Positions 25,631 to 33,886 of a stretch of 64,000 nucleotides of DNA are shown piece by piece. Source of the DNA: Methanoregula sp. (GTDB lineage Archaea > Halobacteriota > Methanomicrobia > Methanomicrobiales > Methanospirillaceae); contig NZ_JALOCH010000005.1 of the NCBI RefSeq assembly GCF_023227875.1, positions 62,001-126,000 of the forward strand. The letters run 5' to 3'. The notes beneath the pieces were generated by a model. That model was not told where the DNA came from. It saw only the letters and a program-made list of their open reading frames with translations, and did not search any database. The position numbers and the translations under genes are program-made. Numbering within the stretch: the first letter of the stretch is position 1; each line of letters begins with the position of its first letter.

Positions 25631-26674
25631 TTATTTTTTCTTCAGACAGAGAACCAGTCCGAAGATGGCGGCTGCGATCGCAAGACCCGCTTCAAAACCC
25701 GGGGTGTGGGTAGTGGGAACGGCCGTTGACTCCGGCATCGTCGTTATCGGGAGGATTGTTTCCACAGGAGCGGTAACATCCGTAGTAGGAAGAGTTGTTA
25801 CAGGAATTGTTGTTGCCGGTATTGTGGTTGGTACGACAGACGTAGTTGATCTTGTCGTTACGGTTGTGTAGATCTTGGTTGTAACAGCGGTAGTCGGATT
25901 CGTGACATATCCCTGATTTCCAATCAGCGGGTTCCGGTCCTGGTTGAGGAGGGTCACTTTGTTACTGATGGTCTTACCGCTCTGACCGTAATTATCCTTC
26001 ATGGAATTGACATTACATTCAACCCAGATCGTATAGGTTCCCGGAATATACGTACCACGGTTGCTGGTACCCCAGATAGCACCGGTATATTGCGGGGTCG
26101 TTGTAAGGAGGTAATCAACAAGAGATGTAGAAGTTCCCGCCTTGTTGATAAGGGACGAGTAAACTCCCCCATCGGGGCTCTGGACCTTGATCGTTACAGG
26201 GACAGACCCGCCAGACCCGGTTCGCTGGGCTATCTGGACAAGGTTCGAATCGATCCTGAACTGGAGTTCATCATCCGTAGGAACCCATTTATTGGTCACA
26301 TCAACACTAACGGTTGTGTCTTCTACCCGGATATCCAGCTGAGGATCAACTACGTTGAATGCCTGTGTTTTTGCCGGAAGGACATACCATGACCCCGTTC
26401 TGGTAGAGAACTCACTCGGTGAAACATAAAAATTCGATGCATCTGCTACAGTGAGAGTATAATCAGGAGAACTACCGGAAATCGAGGCACCGGACGCCCA
26501 CCAGCCAATCTGCGTTCCTGAAGCGAGTATGCTGGTAATATCCAGTCCCTGTTCCCCGATATAGACCGTGTTTCCAGCACTGATCGTTTTGAAGTCAGCG
26601 GCCATTACCGGGCAAATTAATAGGAGAAGTCCTATTACAAGGATAAGACAACTGAAAGGGTATCGTTTCGTCAT
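25631..26674 (-). CDS. DUF3821-type surface protein with PGF-CTERM sorting signal
   Basis: A 347-residue exported protein. It has a signal peptide (about residues 7-26, ending VMAADF), then a beta-rich ectodomain of the DUF3821 type seen in Methanomicrobiales (TISAGNTVYIGEQGLDITS, GSWYVL). A Thr/Pro-rich stalk at about 270-325 looks O-glycosylated. The C-terminus TPGFEAGLAIAAAIFGLVL plus CLKKK matches the PGF-CTERM tripartite signal for archaeosortase A, which would replace the tail with a lipid anchor. The start is ATG 26674 because GGAG precedes it by 6 nt; ATG 26686 is an alternative. Confidence 0.82.
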   Translation of the reverse strand: MTKRYPFSCLILVIGLLLLICPVMAADFKTISAGNTVYIGEQGLDITSILASGTQIGWWASGASISGSSPDYTLTVADASNFYVSPSEFSTRTGSWYVLPAKTQAFNVVDPQLDIRVEDTTVSVDVTNKWVPTDDELQFRIDSNLVQIAQRTGSGGSVPVTIKVQSPDGGVYSSLINKAGTSTSLVDYLLTTTPQYTGAIWGTSNRGTYIPGTYTIWVECNVNSMKDNYGQSGKTISNKVTLLNQDRNPLIGNQGYVTNPTTAVTTKIYTTVTTRSTTSVVPTTIPATTIPVTTLPTTDVTAPVETILPITTMPESTAVPTTHTPGFEAGLAIAAAIFGLVLCLKKK

Positions 26675-26742
26675 AAACATCTCCATTTCCTGTGATTTTT
26701 TAGTAATTAATAAAAAAGGATTGACTGATGAGGATAAAGGGT

Positions 26743-27303
26743 TTATGGGTTATCAAGAATAATCCGGTTGAAATTTTCGAATATTCGTTTACCCTCAAAG
26801 GTATGGCTGACCTCCGGGTGCCACTGGAGACCGTAAATATTCTTATCGGGAAATGCAATCGCCTCGTTATTACAGATGAGGGATCTGGCAAGGAGCGTGA
26901 ATCCATCGGGTACCTGAGCTACCTCATCAGCATGAGATGCCCAGACACTCATTTTTTCCGGGTATCCTTCAAGGATTTCATCGGTTTCGCAGATCTCGAT
27001 ATCAACAGGGCCATATCCGCCGCTCTGCCCGGTTTGCACGCTTCCACCAAACCTTTTTGCTATAATATGAAGGCCAAGGCAGATACCAAGAACGGGTAAT
27101 CCAAGATCAAGGTACTGACTGCAGTTTCCGGCACGTTCAATTGATGGTCCCCCTCCCAGAATTATACCCCGGCACCCATTGCTGATTTTTTCGGGGGGTG
27201 TCGTATTGGGAACAAGGACTGCGTCAATATCCAGATCCCGCAGTGCCCGGTGGATCAGATGGTTGAATTGCCCGAAATTATTAACGACATAGATTGGAAG
27301 CAT
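26743..27303 (-). CDS. guaAA: GMP synthase, glutamine amidotransferase subunit
   Basis: The 186-residue glutaminase subunit supplies ammonia for XMP to GMP conversion; archaea often split GuaA in two. The class I amidotransferase triad is visible: Cys75 (LGICLGLH), His162 and Glu164 (GLQWHPEVSHT). The oxyanion line IILGGGPSIERAG matches the GMP-synthase subgroup. The synthetase subunit (GuaAB) is not in this window. It is codirectional with cobT, 36 nt downstream of its stop. Confidence 0.92.
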   Translation of the reverse strand: MLPIYVVNNFGQFNHLIHRALRDLDIDAVLVPNTTPPEKISNGCRGIILGGGPSIERAGNCSQYLDLGLPVLGICLGLHIIAKRFGGSVQTGQSGGYGPVDIEICETDEILEGYPEKMSVWASHADEVAQVPDGFTLLARSLICNNEAIAFPDKNIYGLQWHPEVSHTFEGKRIFENFNRIILDNP

Positions 27304-27339
27304 CGCATAACCGTTTCATCTGGAATCCTATAAGTCTGT

Positions 27340-28350
27340 TCAGCTGCAGGCATTTGCGGCAGAAAGGATTCGTTCCCGTATCGTTTCCACGGAATGTCCC
27401 ATGAGGTGTGCGAGGCACATTGCACCTCCGGCTCCAAACCCTTCCTTGACTTCACCGATACAGTACCGCGCCAGACCGGCATGGCCGAGCGTACCAAAGC
27501 CCGGATCCACATAATAAATACGTGCACCTATCCGGGTGGCAATGTGGTCAACATTAGCAGAAGGATCATCGCGAACGTACGAAGTCGTCACAACTGCCGG
27601 GGGAGCGATTCCTATTGCTTTGGCAAGTGCCGCAACAGATAACATCTGGGTTCCCCCTGCCAAAACGATATTCCCTCTATAGGATTTGATCATTCCTGCC
27701 GCAACCGGCATCATAGGATCACCGCAATAACGGACAATATCAAGAGGTTCAGAAACATGATCGGCAGAAATCCGTGAAAGGGCTTTTGCGCAGATATCTT
27801 CTTTTATAGATACCGGGTTCTCAATGAAACTGCTGCTCACAGATGCCTCATAACCAAGTGCCCGCAGGACACAGAGAGCGGTGGTGGTTCCGCCAGGTAC
27901 ACATTCGCTGATGACAAGAAGATCGCTGGTACGAGAGAGAAATTTTCCCAGTGTTTCCCCCTGATGGAAGAGCGTTAATACATTGGGAACGGCATCCCGG
28001 AACCGGGGATCTTCGCCAACCGATCCATAGAGATCGTAGCAGGGTACGGTCGGGGTGTGCCGGAGACCGGCATTGATAAACAGGGGCTCAAGACCGCAGA
28101 GGGAAACCATCGCCCGGGTGATGGATGATGGTGTCGGGCAACCGGTCGGGGTATTTGGCTTGAACGGATGACTGGTTACATTACCGGTTGCGATCAGTTC
28201 CGCATCGAGTATCGGAGTAAGTAAGGTTTTTTCAGGGGTTGGACCGGCCCCGGATATTCCGGGAACCGTAGACAACAGGGTATTGGCAAGAATACCGCAA
28301 AAAACCGGGTTTCTAAAACTGAATAAGGGCTTTTCTGAGAGAAATCCCAT
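27340..28350 (-). CDS. cobT: Archaeal CobT-like phosphoribosyltransferase (UPF0284)
   Basis: A 336-residue protein matching the archaeal CobT/UPF0284 family, which activates the lower-ligand base of cobamides with nicotinate mononucleotide. Typical lines are STVPGISGAGPTPEKTLLTP, NVTSHPFKPNTPTGCPTPSS, SECVPGGTTTALCVLRALGY and GNIVLAGGTQMLSVAALAKA. The ATG at 28350 is used; an upstream TTG (28359) is possible. It is divergent from the cobZ-cobS pair, 97 bp away, forming one cobalamin-assembly locus. Base specificity is not predictable from sequence. Confidence 0.88.
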   Translation of the reverse strand: MGFLSEKPLFSFRNPVFCGILANTLLSTVPGISGAGPTPEKTLLTPILDAELIATGNVTSHPFKPNTPTGCPTPSSITRAMVSLCGLEPLFINAGLRHTPTVPCYDLYGSVGEDPRFRDAVPNVLTLFHQGETLGKFLSRTSDLLVISECVPGGTTTALCVLRALGYEASVSSSFIENPVSIKEDICAKALSRISADHVSEPLDIVRYCGDPMMPVAAGMIKSYRGNIVLAGGTQMLSVAALAKAIGIAPPAVVTTSYVRDDPSANVDHIATRIGARIYYVDPGFGTLGHAGLARYCIGEVKEGFGAGGAMCLAHLMGHSVETIRERILSAANACS

Positions 28351-28447
28351 AACAATCAACGTATAACTTCTCGTTATGAAAGGTTGAATCTATCGATAAG
28401 AAAAATCCACAACGATATAATAGCTCAATCAGTAAACTCCTATAGAC

Positions 28448-28882
28448 ATGTTTGAGATTGAACAACGGTTGCAGGATCACGGGATAACCATCGATGACAT
28501 GGTCTCTGCTGCAATGGGACTTTATGTCTCCCACGGAATGCCGGATGACCAGGCAGCTAAGGAAATCGGGAAAAAAATAAAAAAATATCTGGATGATCCG
28601 AATGTGGCATCCCTGCTTCTCGGAGCTATCCTCCTTGAGGACGAATTATATACAAAGCGAAAAAACTCCGAAATTGCTGATGACCCCATTTTCCTGCTCA
28701 GTGACGAGATCCTCGGAATGGCAATTGCAGAATGTATAGGGGGCACCTATGCCCGGTTCGAGTTCACCCGGTATGACCAGAAGAAACCCGGTATCCTTGC
28801 AAAGCTCGGGCCATTCCTCGACGATGCGGTCGCCGGGCTGATTGCAGGATGCACATCGAGGCTTTACAGCGAATCGTTATGA
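28448..28882 (+). CDS. cobZ: PgpA-like alpha-ribazole phosphatase CobZ
   Basis: A 144-residue protein of the phosphatidylglycerophosphatase A-related family (VSHGMPDDQAAKEIGKKIKK, LSDEILGMAIAECIGGTYARFEFTRYD, LDDAVAGLIAG). A Methanosarcina homologue of this family was shown to be CobZ, the replacement for CobC in removing phosphate from alpha-ribazole 5'-phosphate or adenosylcobalamin phosphate. The next gene, cobS, starts inside its stop codon (ATGA), which supports the cobamide role over lipid phosphate removal. It lacks the long hydrophobic helices of bacterial PgpA. Confidence 0.85.
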   Translation: MFEIEQRLQDHGITIDDMVSAAMGLYVSHGMPDDQAAKEIGKKIKKYLDDPNVASLLLGAILLEDELYTKRKNSEIADDPIFLLSDEILGMAIAECIGGTYARFEFTRYDQKKPGILAKLGPFLDDAVAGLIAGCTSRLYSESL

Positions 28883-29589
28883 AAAGCATTCATTCGTTAT
28901 TGCAGTTTACCACGGTCCTGCCCCTCGGAAAACCGCAGGACCTCGAATATTTTGCCAGACGATCGTATCTGTATCCTCTTGCAGGGTACGTCATCGGCGC
29001 CCTCGTTGCACTGCCGGTATATTTTATCGCAAACCAGACCATTGCGGCAGCCGTTGCTGTTGCCCTCCTCATCCTGATCACCGGCGCCCACCATTTCGAC
29101 GGACTTCTGGACTTTGGCGACGGCCTGATGGCTCACGGAGACAAGGAAAAGCGAATCCGGGCACTCACAGACCGGAATGTCGGGGCCGGGGCTATTGCAC
29201 TCGGGATTACAGTGACACTCCTCCTGTTTGCCGGGCTGCAGGAAGTCGCCTCGATCGCATGCGCACTGATCATAGGGGAAGTCTGCGCAAAGTTTTCCAT
29301 GGCATTCCTGACCGCATACGGGACACCATTCCATGAGGGCATGCAGATGTATCTTCACCAGTTCGCCCAACAGGGTTTTCCGGTGATATCATTCCTGTTG
29401 TGCCTGCCGCTTTTTCTCATGCCGGTTGCACCGGTAAAAATATTCGCAGCCTTGATCCTCATGACCATCTGTCCGGTAATCTTGCTGGTTATCTCGAAAC
29501 GGCTTTTTGGAGGAGTGAATGGTGATGTTGTCGGGGCATCCAATGAGATCACCCGTGCACTGGTGATCATTGGGATTGCACTTCTCTGA
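28879..29589 (+). CDS. cobS: Adenosylcobinamide-GDP ribazoletransferase (cobalamin synthase)
   Basis: A polytopic membrane enzyme of 236 residues that joins adenosylcobinamide-GDP and alpha-ribazole (phosphate). It has about six hydrophobic segments and the CobS signature TGAHHFDGLLDFGDGLMAHGDKEKRI, RNVGAGAIA near residues 70-115, plus FGGVNGDVVGASNEITRA near the end. ATG 28879 overlaps the cobZ stop by 4 nt; an upstream ATG (28849) would run into cobZ. A 36-bp near-perfect palindrome lies 57 bp past its stop. Confidence 0.92.
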   Translation: MKSIHSLLQFTTVLPLGKPQDLEYFARRSYLYPLAGYVIGALVALPVYFIANQTIAAAVAVALLILITGAHHFDGLLDFGDGLMAHGDKEKRIRALTDRNVGAGAIALGITVTLLLFAGLQEVASIACALIIGEVCAKFSMAFLTAYGTPFHEGMQMYLHQFAQQGFPVISFLLCLPLFLMPVAPVKIFAALILMTICPVILLVISKRLFGGVNGDVVGASNEITRALVIIGIALL

Positions 29590-29937
29590 TCCACACTCAA
29601 CGTTCCTGAAAAAATTACGAACGCGATCAAAGGGTGTAAGTTACGCAACCGTTTGGAGGATAATTATCCTACAAACGGTTGTACAACTAACAACAGATAG
29701 TTTTTTCCGGCGTGAGTATCCCCGCTGATCAACCAGACCCTGCTTGAAAAATTACCGGCAGGGGTCGAAGGGGTGTTTATAAAATTTCACGAACTGAGGG
29801 GCAATCCGGTTCTCAAAACAAAAGGGGGGGTGAATCCGGGCAGGGAAAAGAACAGGGAGGCATTAAATGCACAATTCGAAATGCGTCATGACGGTCAGTT
29901 CCTGAAGAATACCCGGATCACAGCACAACTCTTCAGA
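29590..29937. other. Intergenic region after cobS
   Basis: It contains the 36-bp palindrome, a T-run (29701-29706) and a TATA-like GTTTATAAAATT (29775-29785). One plus-strand frame stays open from about 29715 to 29991 but has no clear start and overlaps the opposite-strand small gene; it is not called. Confidence 0.4.
29646..29681. repeat. 36-bp near-perfect palindrome
   Basis: The outer arms CAACCGTTTG and CAAACGGTTG enclose the 12-bp self-complementary centre GGATAATTATCC. Only one base pair (29656/29671) breaks the symmetry. It starts 57 bp past the cobS stop with no immediate T-run, so it is an unusual terminator; a protein-binding site or mobile-element end is equally possible. Confidence 0.75.
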
Positions 29938-30234
29938 TTAATAGAGACCCAGATATCCTTGATCCGCATCATCGTCACATTCAATGGCTGATCCATCCCG
30001 GACGAACGTATTAAACAGCATTGCTGCATTCATCAGGTTCTCATCTGCTGAAGATCCTCTCCGGATATCATTGAGTACTTGCATCTGTGGAGTTGGCACA
30101 ACCCGGCTCCCCACCCGGACACCCGTGCAGTGCCGGCAATACGCGCATTGGCTGTATACCGATACATCACCATCGGCACATGCAACCGTGACCCGGTTTT
30201 TTTTCTCATCCCTCTGAAACGGCAATGACTTCAT
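29938..30234 (-). CDS. Small Cys-motif protein, unknown function
   Basis: A 98-residue protein. Residues 25-45 contain QCAYCRHCTGVRVG, with a further IECDDD near the end. The C-x2-C-x2-C spacing suggests metal binding, but a full four-ligand zinc site is not evident. The middle is helical and Asn/Met-rich (ADENLMNAAMLFNTFV). The start is uncertain; alternative starts closer to the Cys motif are possible. No family recognised. It is divergent from EF-1A. Confidence 0.55.
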   Translation of the reverse strand: MKSLPFQRDEKKNRVTVACADGDVSVYSQCAYCRHCTGVRVGSRVVPTPQMQVLNDIRRGSSADENLMNAAMLFNTFVRDGSAIECDDDADQGYLGLY

Positions 30235-30308
30235 ACAGTGATGTTTTTTGGGATCTGATATGATGTTACCGATGTAATTATTCTCACCGTAAAAAACGTC
30301 CCTTCAAT

Positions 30309-30323
30309 CGAAATATTTTAAAT
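30309..30323 (+). promoter_or_regulatory. TATA box of the EF-1A / S10 operon
   Basis: CGAAATATTTTAAATA fits a BRE/TATA element. It lies about 80 bp before the EF-1A start, leaving a leader of ~50 nt that contains a hairpin. Confidence 0.55.
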
Positions 30324-30356
30324 AGTTGGGTCTCATATAAGTAATACTCGCATAAA

Positions 30357-30378
30357 CGGACTGTAAGCGGACAGTCCG
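30357..30378 (+). promoter_or_regulatory. Leader hairpin upstream of EF-1A
   Basis: CGGACTGT and ACAGTCCG form a perfect 8-bp stem with loop AAGCGG. It ends 8 nt before the GGAGG ribosome binding site (30387-30391). It could modulate translation or be bound by a regulator. Confidence 0.5.
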
Positions 30379-30400
30379 AATGTTTTGGAGGATTACATAC

Positions 30401-31678
30401 ATGGCATCTGACAAGCCCCACATGAATCTGGCTGTAATCGGCCACATCGACCACGGAAAGTCAACTACCGTCGGACGAATGATGTTCGAGACCAGCGCTG
30501 TACCGGCCCACATCATCGAAGGGTACCGCAAGGAGGCTGAATCCAAGGGTAAGGCCACCTTTGAATTTGCATGGGTTATGGACAACCTGAAAGAGGAACG
30601 TGAGAGAGGTATTACCATTGATATCGCCCACAAGCGGTTCGACACTCCCAAGTTCTACTTCACGGTCGTGGACTGCCCCGGGCACAGAGACTTCGTCAAG
30701 AACATGATCACCGGTGCATCCCAAGCTGATGCAGCAATCCTTGTTGTCGCAGCTCCCGATGGCCCGATGGAACAGACCAAGGAGCACGTCTTCCTTGCAA
30801 GGACCCTTGGTATCACCCAGATCATCATCGCCATCAACAAGATGGATGCAGTCAAGTACGATGAGAAGCGGTTCAACGAAGTCAAGAAGGACCTCTCTGA
30901 CCTCATCAAGATGGTCGGCTACAAGCCCGAAGAGACTCCCTTTATCCCAATCAGCTCCCTGGCTGGGGTCAACATCAAGGTCAACAGCCCCGAGACACCA
31001 TGGTACAAGGGTCTGCCCCTTATCTCGGCACTCGACACCTTCAAGGAGCCGGCAAAACCGACCGACAAACCCATGCGCCTGCCCATTCAGGATGTGTACA
31101 GCATCAGCGGTATCGGAACCGTGCCTGTAGGCCGTGTTGAGACCGGTATCGTGAAGAAGGGAATGAAAGTCTCCTTCATGCCCGCCAACAAGGCCGGGGA
31201 AATCAAGTCCATTGAGATGCACCACGAGGAAATCCCCGAGGCTGTCCCTGGTGACAATGTTGGTTTTAACGTCCGTGGTATTGGCAAAGGCGATATCCGC
31301 CGTGGCGATGTTATGGGCCCGGCAGAAGCACCACCAACCGTTGCAGATGAGTTTACTGCACAGATCGTCGTGCTCCAGCACCCGAGTGCATTGACCGTCG
31401 GATACACCCCGGTCTTCCACTGCCACACGACCCAGACCGCGTGTACATTCATTGAGCTTAAGAAGAAACTCGATCCCCGCACCGGCCAGACCAAGGAAGA
31501 GAACCCGACGTTCCTCAAGTCAGGAGATGCAGCCATTGTTGTCATCAAGCCGACAAAACCGATGGTTATCGAGAACGTCAAGGAGCTCCCGCAACTCGGC
31601 AGGTTTGCCGTCCGTGATATGGGTTCAACGATTGCCGCCGGTATGTGTATCGCCGTCCAGCCAAAACAGATGCTATAA
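30401..31678 (+). CDS. tuf: Translation elongation factor EF-1 alpha
   Basis: The GTPase that delivers aminoacyl-tRNA to the ribosome, 425 residues, standard archaeal length. G1 is GHIDHGKST, switch II is VDCPGHRDFVKNMITGASQAD, and NKMD gives guanine specificity. All three domains are present. ATG 30401 is chosen because TTTGGAGG lies about 10 nt upstream; an earlier frame-open codon (30380) precedes that site. It is followed by rpsJ after 15 nt, the usual archaeal pairing. Confidence 0.97.
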   Translation: MASDKPHMNLAVIGHIDHGKSTTVGRMMFETSAVPAHIIEGYRKEAESKGKATFEFAWVMDNLKEERERGITIDIAHKRFDTPKFYFTVVDCPGHRDFVKNMITGASQADAAILVVAAPDGPMEQTKEHVFLARTLGITQIIIAINKMDAVKYDEKRFNEVKKDLSDLIKMVGYKPEETPFIPISSLAGVNIKVNSPETPWYKGLPLISALDTFKEPAKPTDKPMRLPIQDVYSISGIGTVPVGRVETGIVKKGMKVSFMPANKAGEIKSIEMHHEEIPEAVPGDNVGFNVRGIGKGDIRRGDVMGPAEAPPTVADEFTAQIVVLQHPSALTVGYTPVFHCHTTQTACTFIELKKKLDPRTGQTKEENPTFLKSGDAAIVVIKPTKPMVIENVKELPQLGRFAVRDMGSTIAAGMCIAVQPKQML

Positions 31679-31693
31679 TTTTTTGGTGGTACC

Positions 31694-32002
31694 ATGCAGA
31701 AAGCCAGAATTCGCCTGACAGGAACCGACTTCCAGAAAGTAGAGATGGTCTGTGACAGGATAAGAGAGATCGCAGAGCGCACAGGTGTAAATCTGGCCGG
31801 TCCGATACCGCTCCCGACCAAACGGCTGGTCGTGCCAATCCGCAAGAGTCCCGATGGAGAAGGGACTGCAACGTGGGACCGCTGGCAGCTGAGGGTACAC
31901 AAGCGTCTCATCGATATCGACGCTGATGAGCGTGCACTTCGCCAGCTGATGCGCATCCAGGTGCCGAAAGATATCGGCATTGAGATTGTTTTAGAGAGTT
32001 GA
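31694..32002 (+). CDS. rpsJ: Small ribosomal subunit protein uS10
   Basis: The 102-residue archaeal uS10 (QKARIRLTGTDFQKVEMVC, GPIPLPTKRLVVPIRKSPDGEG, VHKRLIDIDADERALRQLM). A complete 30S protein of normal length. It is cotranscribed with EF-1A and preceded by GGTGGTACC. Confidence 0.97.
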   Translation: MQKARIRLTGTDFQKVEMVCDRIREIAERTGVNLAGPIPLPTKRLVVPIRKSPDGEGTATWDRWQLRVHKRLIDIDADERALRQLMRIQVPKDIGIEIVLES

Positions 32003-32011
32003 AGGTGCGGC

Positions 32012-33679
32012 GTGCAGCAGGCCGCTCTTTTTTCTTATAATAAAATTCGTCAATTTTTTACTTTCGAACGAGTATTTCTGTTAATCCTCATCATTGCATT
32101 CATCCTGCGGTTCTGGCAACTCGATCTCAAGTTGCTCCACCATGATGAGGCGATCCATTCCTGGTTCTCATTCCAGTTACTGACGAAAAATACCTGGATA
32201 TACGATCCAAGCTACCACGGCCCATTCCTCTATTTCGTCACCGCAGGAATGTTCTCTGCACTCGGAGATTCAGATCTTGTTGCACGGTTGCTGCCTGTAC
32301 TATTCGGATTTCTACTGATTCCACTGGTCTACTGTATTTACCGTCTCGGGTATATCGACCGTAATCAGACCCTGATCGTGGGCCTGTTTATTGCCATATC
32401 TCCCGACATGATATACTTCTCCCGGTTCCTCCGTCATGATATTTTCATGCTCTTCTTCACGTTCCTGCTCATCGTTACCCTCTTCTATTATTTTGAACGC
32501 GGCCAGTTTCGGTATGTGTTTATTGCAGCAATCGCAACTGCAGGGGCTCTCTGCTGCAAGGAGGAGATGCCCGCACTCCTGCTGATCATTGGTTCATATT
32601 TCCTGATCAGCCTGTGGTGGGGACGATATTCCCTGCCACAACGGGGGAAACGAGACTTCATCATATTCACACTTCTGGTCATCGCTCTCTGCTGTACTCT
32701 GTATACGGGATTCTGGGGGCATCCTGAGACAATTGTTGGAGAAAACTTCGGCATTGAAGCAGGCGGGGTTCATTTCGATTATACAACAACCGGGTGGTAC
32801 CAAGCCGTTGACCACTGGACGGAAATGCACAACATGCAGCGCCTTGGGGGACCATGGTTCTATTACCTCCCTTTCGATCTCCTCTATGAACTGCCCATAT
32901 TTATCCTTGCAATAATCGGAACGATCCAGATCCTGTTTTCTGGTTCCGGCTTTTCACTATTCTACCGGCGCGTCAGGAACTGGATCACCTTTCGGCAGTT
33001 TCAGATCTCAGCGGGAGATCTTGCAGCGGTTAGTACGAACCAGTTGAACAGAGCACACCAGACGAATGTTAAATCTGAGGAATTTTTCCGGTTCTGCCTA
33101 TACTGGATGCTTCTCACGATGGCATTCTATGCCTATGTCGGCGAAAAAGTCCCCTGGCTCATCATCCCCCAGCTACTGCCGATGTGCTTTGTCGCCGTGT
33201 ATAAACTCAACTGGCAGAAGATGGCTCTGGCCCTCGCAGGATGCATATTCCTCATCGTCATGGCGTGGCATGTTGCATACATTCCGGCAGATTTCAACGA
33301 GCCCATTGTCCAGGTCCAGAATTCAGAAGATATGCGTGAAGTGATACAGCTCATGGAAACCTCTGATAAGGTCATAATTGCATCCAAGGATTACTGGCCG
33401 CTCCCGTGGTATTTCAGGGGGGATCGATGGGATAAAATCACGCTGTTCAGCTCAGTGCCGGAGGAGAACAAACTTATCGAAAAACACCCGGGAGTCATTA
33501 TCCTCCACGATACGGAGAGCCTGCCTTCCATCGAAGGGTATGATAAAAAAACATACAAGCTGTCATACTGGTTCTCATACTATGACAACGATAAACGGTT
33601 AGCTGACTACTATCTCCACCGTGACGGTAAAATGGGCAGCATCAATATCGACATTTTTACACCTAATTTGACCGGATGA
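32012..33679 (+). CDS. TIGR03663-type membrane protein (Agl23-like, GT39 related)
   Basis: A 555-residue polytopic membrane protein with about 10-12 hydrophobic helices. The dolichyl-phosphate-mannose mannosyltransferase-like start (LRFWQLDLKLLHHDEAIHSW) carries the acidic pair expected in the first extracellular loop of GT-C enzymes; DPSYHGPFLYFVTAGMF is characteristic of this family. It is linked to flippase activity or glycan transfer in archaeal N-glycosylation. GTG 32012 follows GGTG by 4 nt. It sits 9 nt after rpsJ, so it may be cotranscribed with translation genes. The substrate is unknown. Confidence 0.82.
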   Translation: MQQAALFSYNKIRQFFTFERVFLLILIIAFILRFWQLDLKLLHHDEAIHSWFSFQLLTKNTWIYDPSYHGPFLYFVTAGMFSALGDSDLVARLLPVLFGFLLIPLVYCIYRLGYIDRNQTLIVGLFIAISPDMIYFSRFLRHDIFMLFFTFLLIVTLFYYFERGQFRYVFIAAIATAGALCCKEEMPALLLIIGSYFLISLWWGRYSLPQRGKRDFIIFTLLVIALCCTLYTGFWGHPETIVGENFGIEAGGVHFDYTTTGWYQAVDHWTEMHNMQRLGGPWFYYLPFDLLYELPIFILAIIGTIQILFSGSGFSLFYRRVRNWITFRQFQISAGDLAAVSTNQLNRAHQTNVKSEEFFRFCLYWMLLTMAFYAYVGEKVPWLIIPQLLPMCFVAVYKLNWQKMALALAGCIFLIVMAWHVAYIPADFNEPIVQVQNSEDMREVIQLMETSDKVIIASKDYWPLPWYFRGDRWDKITLFSSVPEENKLIEKHPGVIILHDTESLPSIEGYDKKTYKLSYWFSYYDNDKRLADYYLHRDGKMGSINIDIFTPNLTG

Positions 33680-33886
33680 ATATTACCAGATACAGGTGAA
33701 TTATCATCAGTGAAAAGGCAACAGGAACAATAAACCTTGATCCTTTTTCGTAGTGCCATACCACTATCGGAAGCCTTTCGATCTTTATTGGGTTTCAGAA
33801 CGATACTACCCTTGTTTCAATAGACAATATGAAGAGCCCTGAACGAATTTTTCGAGTAAAAAAGAATGCGTATTAGATTAAGGAGA

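Noticed and set aside
29715..29991. Plus-strand open frame after cobS
   Set aside because: Somewhat protein-like but lacks a clear start and overlaps the opposite-strand Cys-motif gene; left uncalled.
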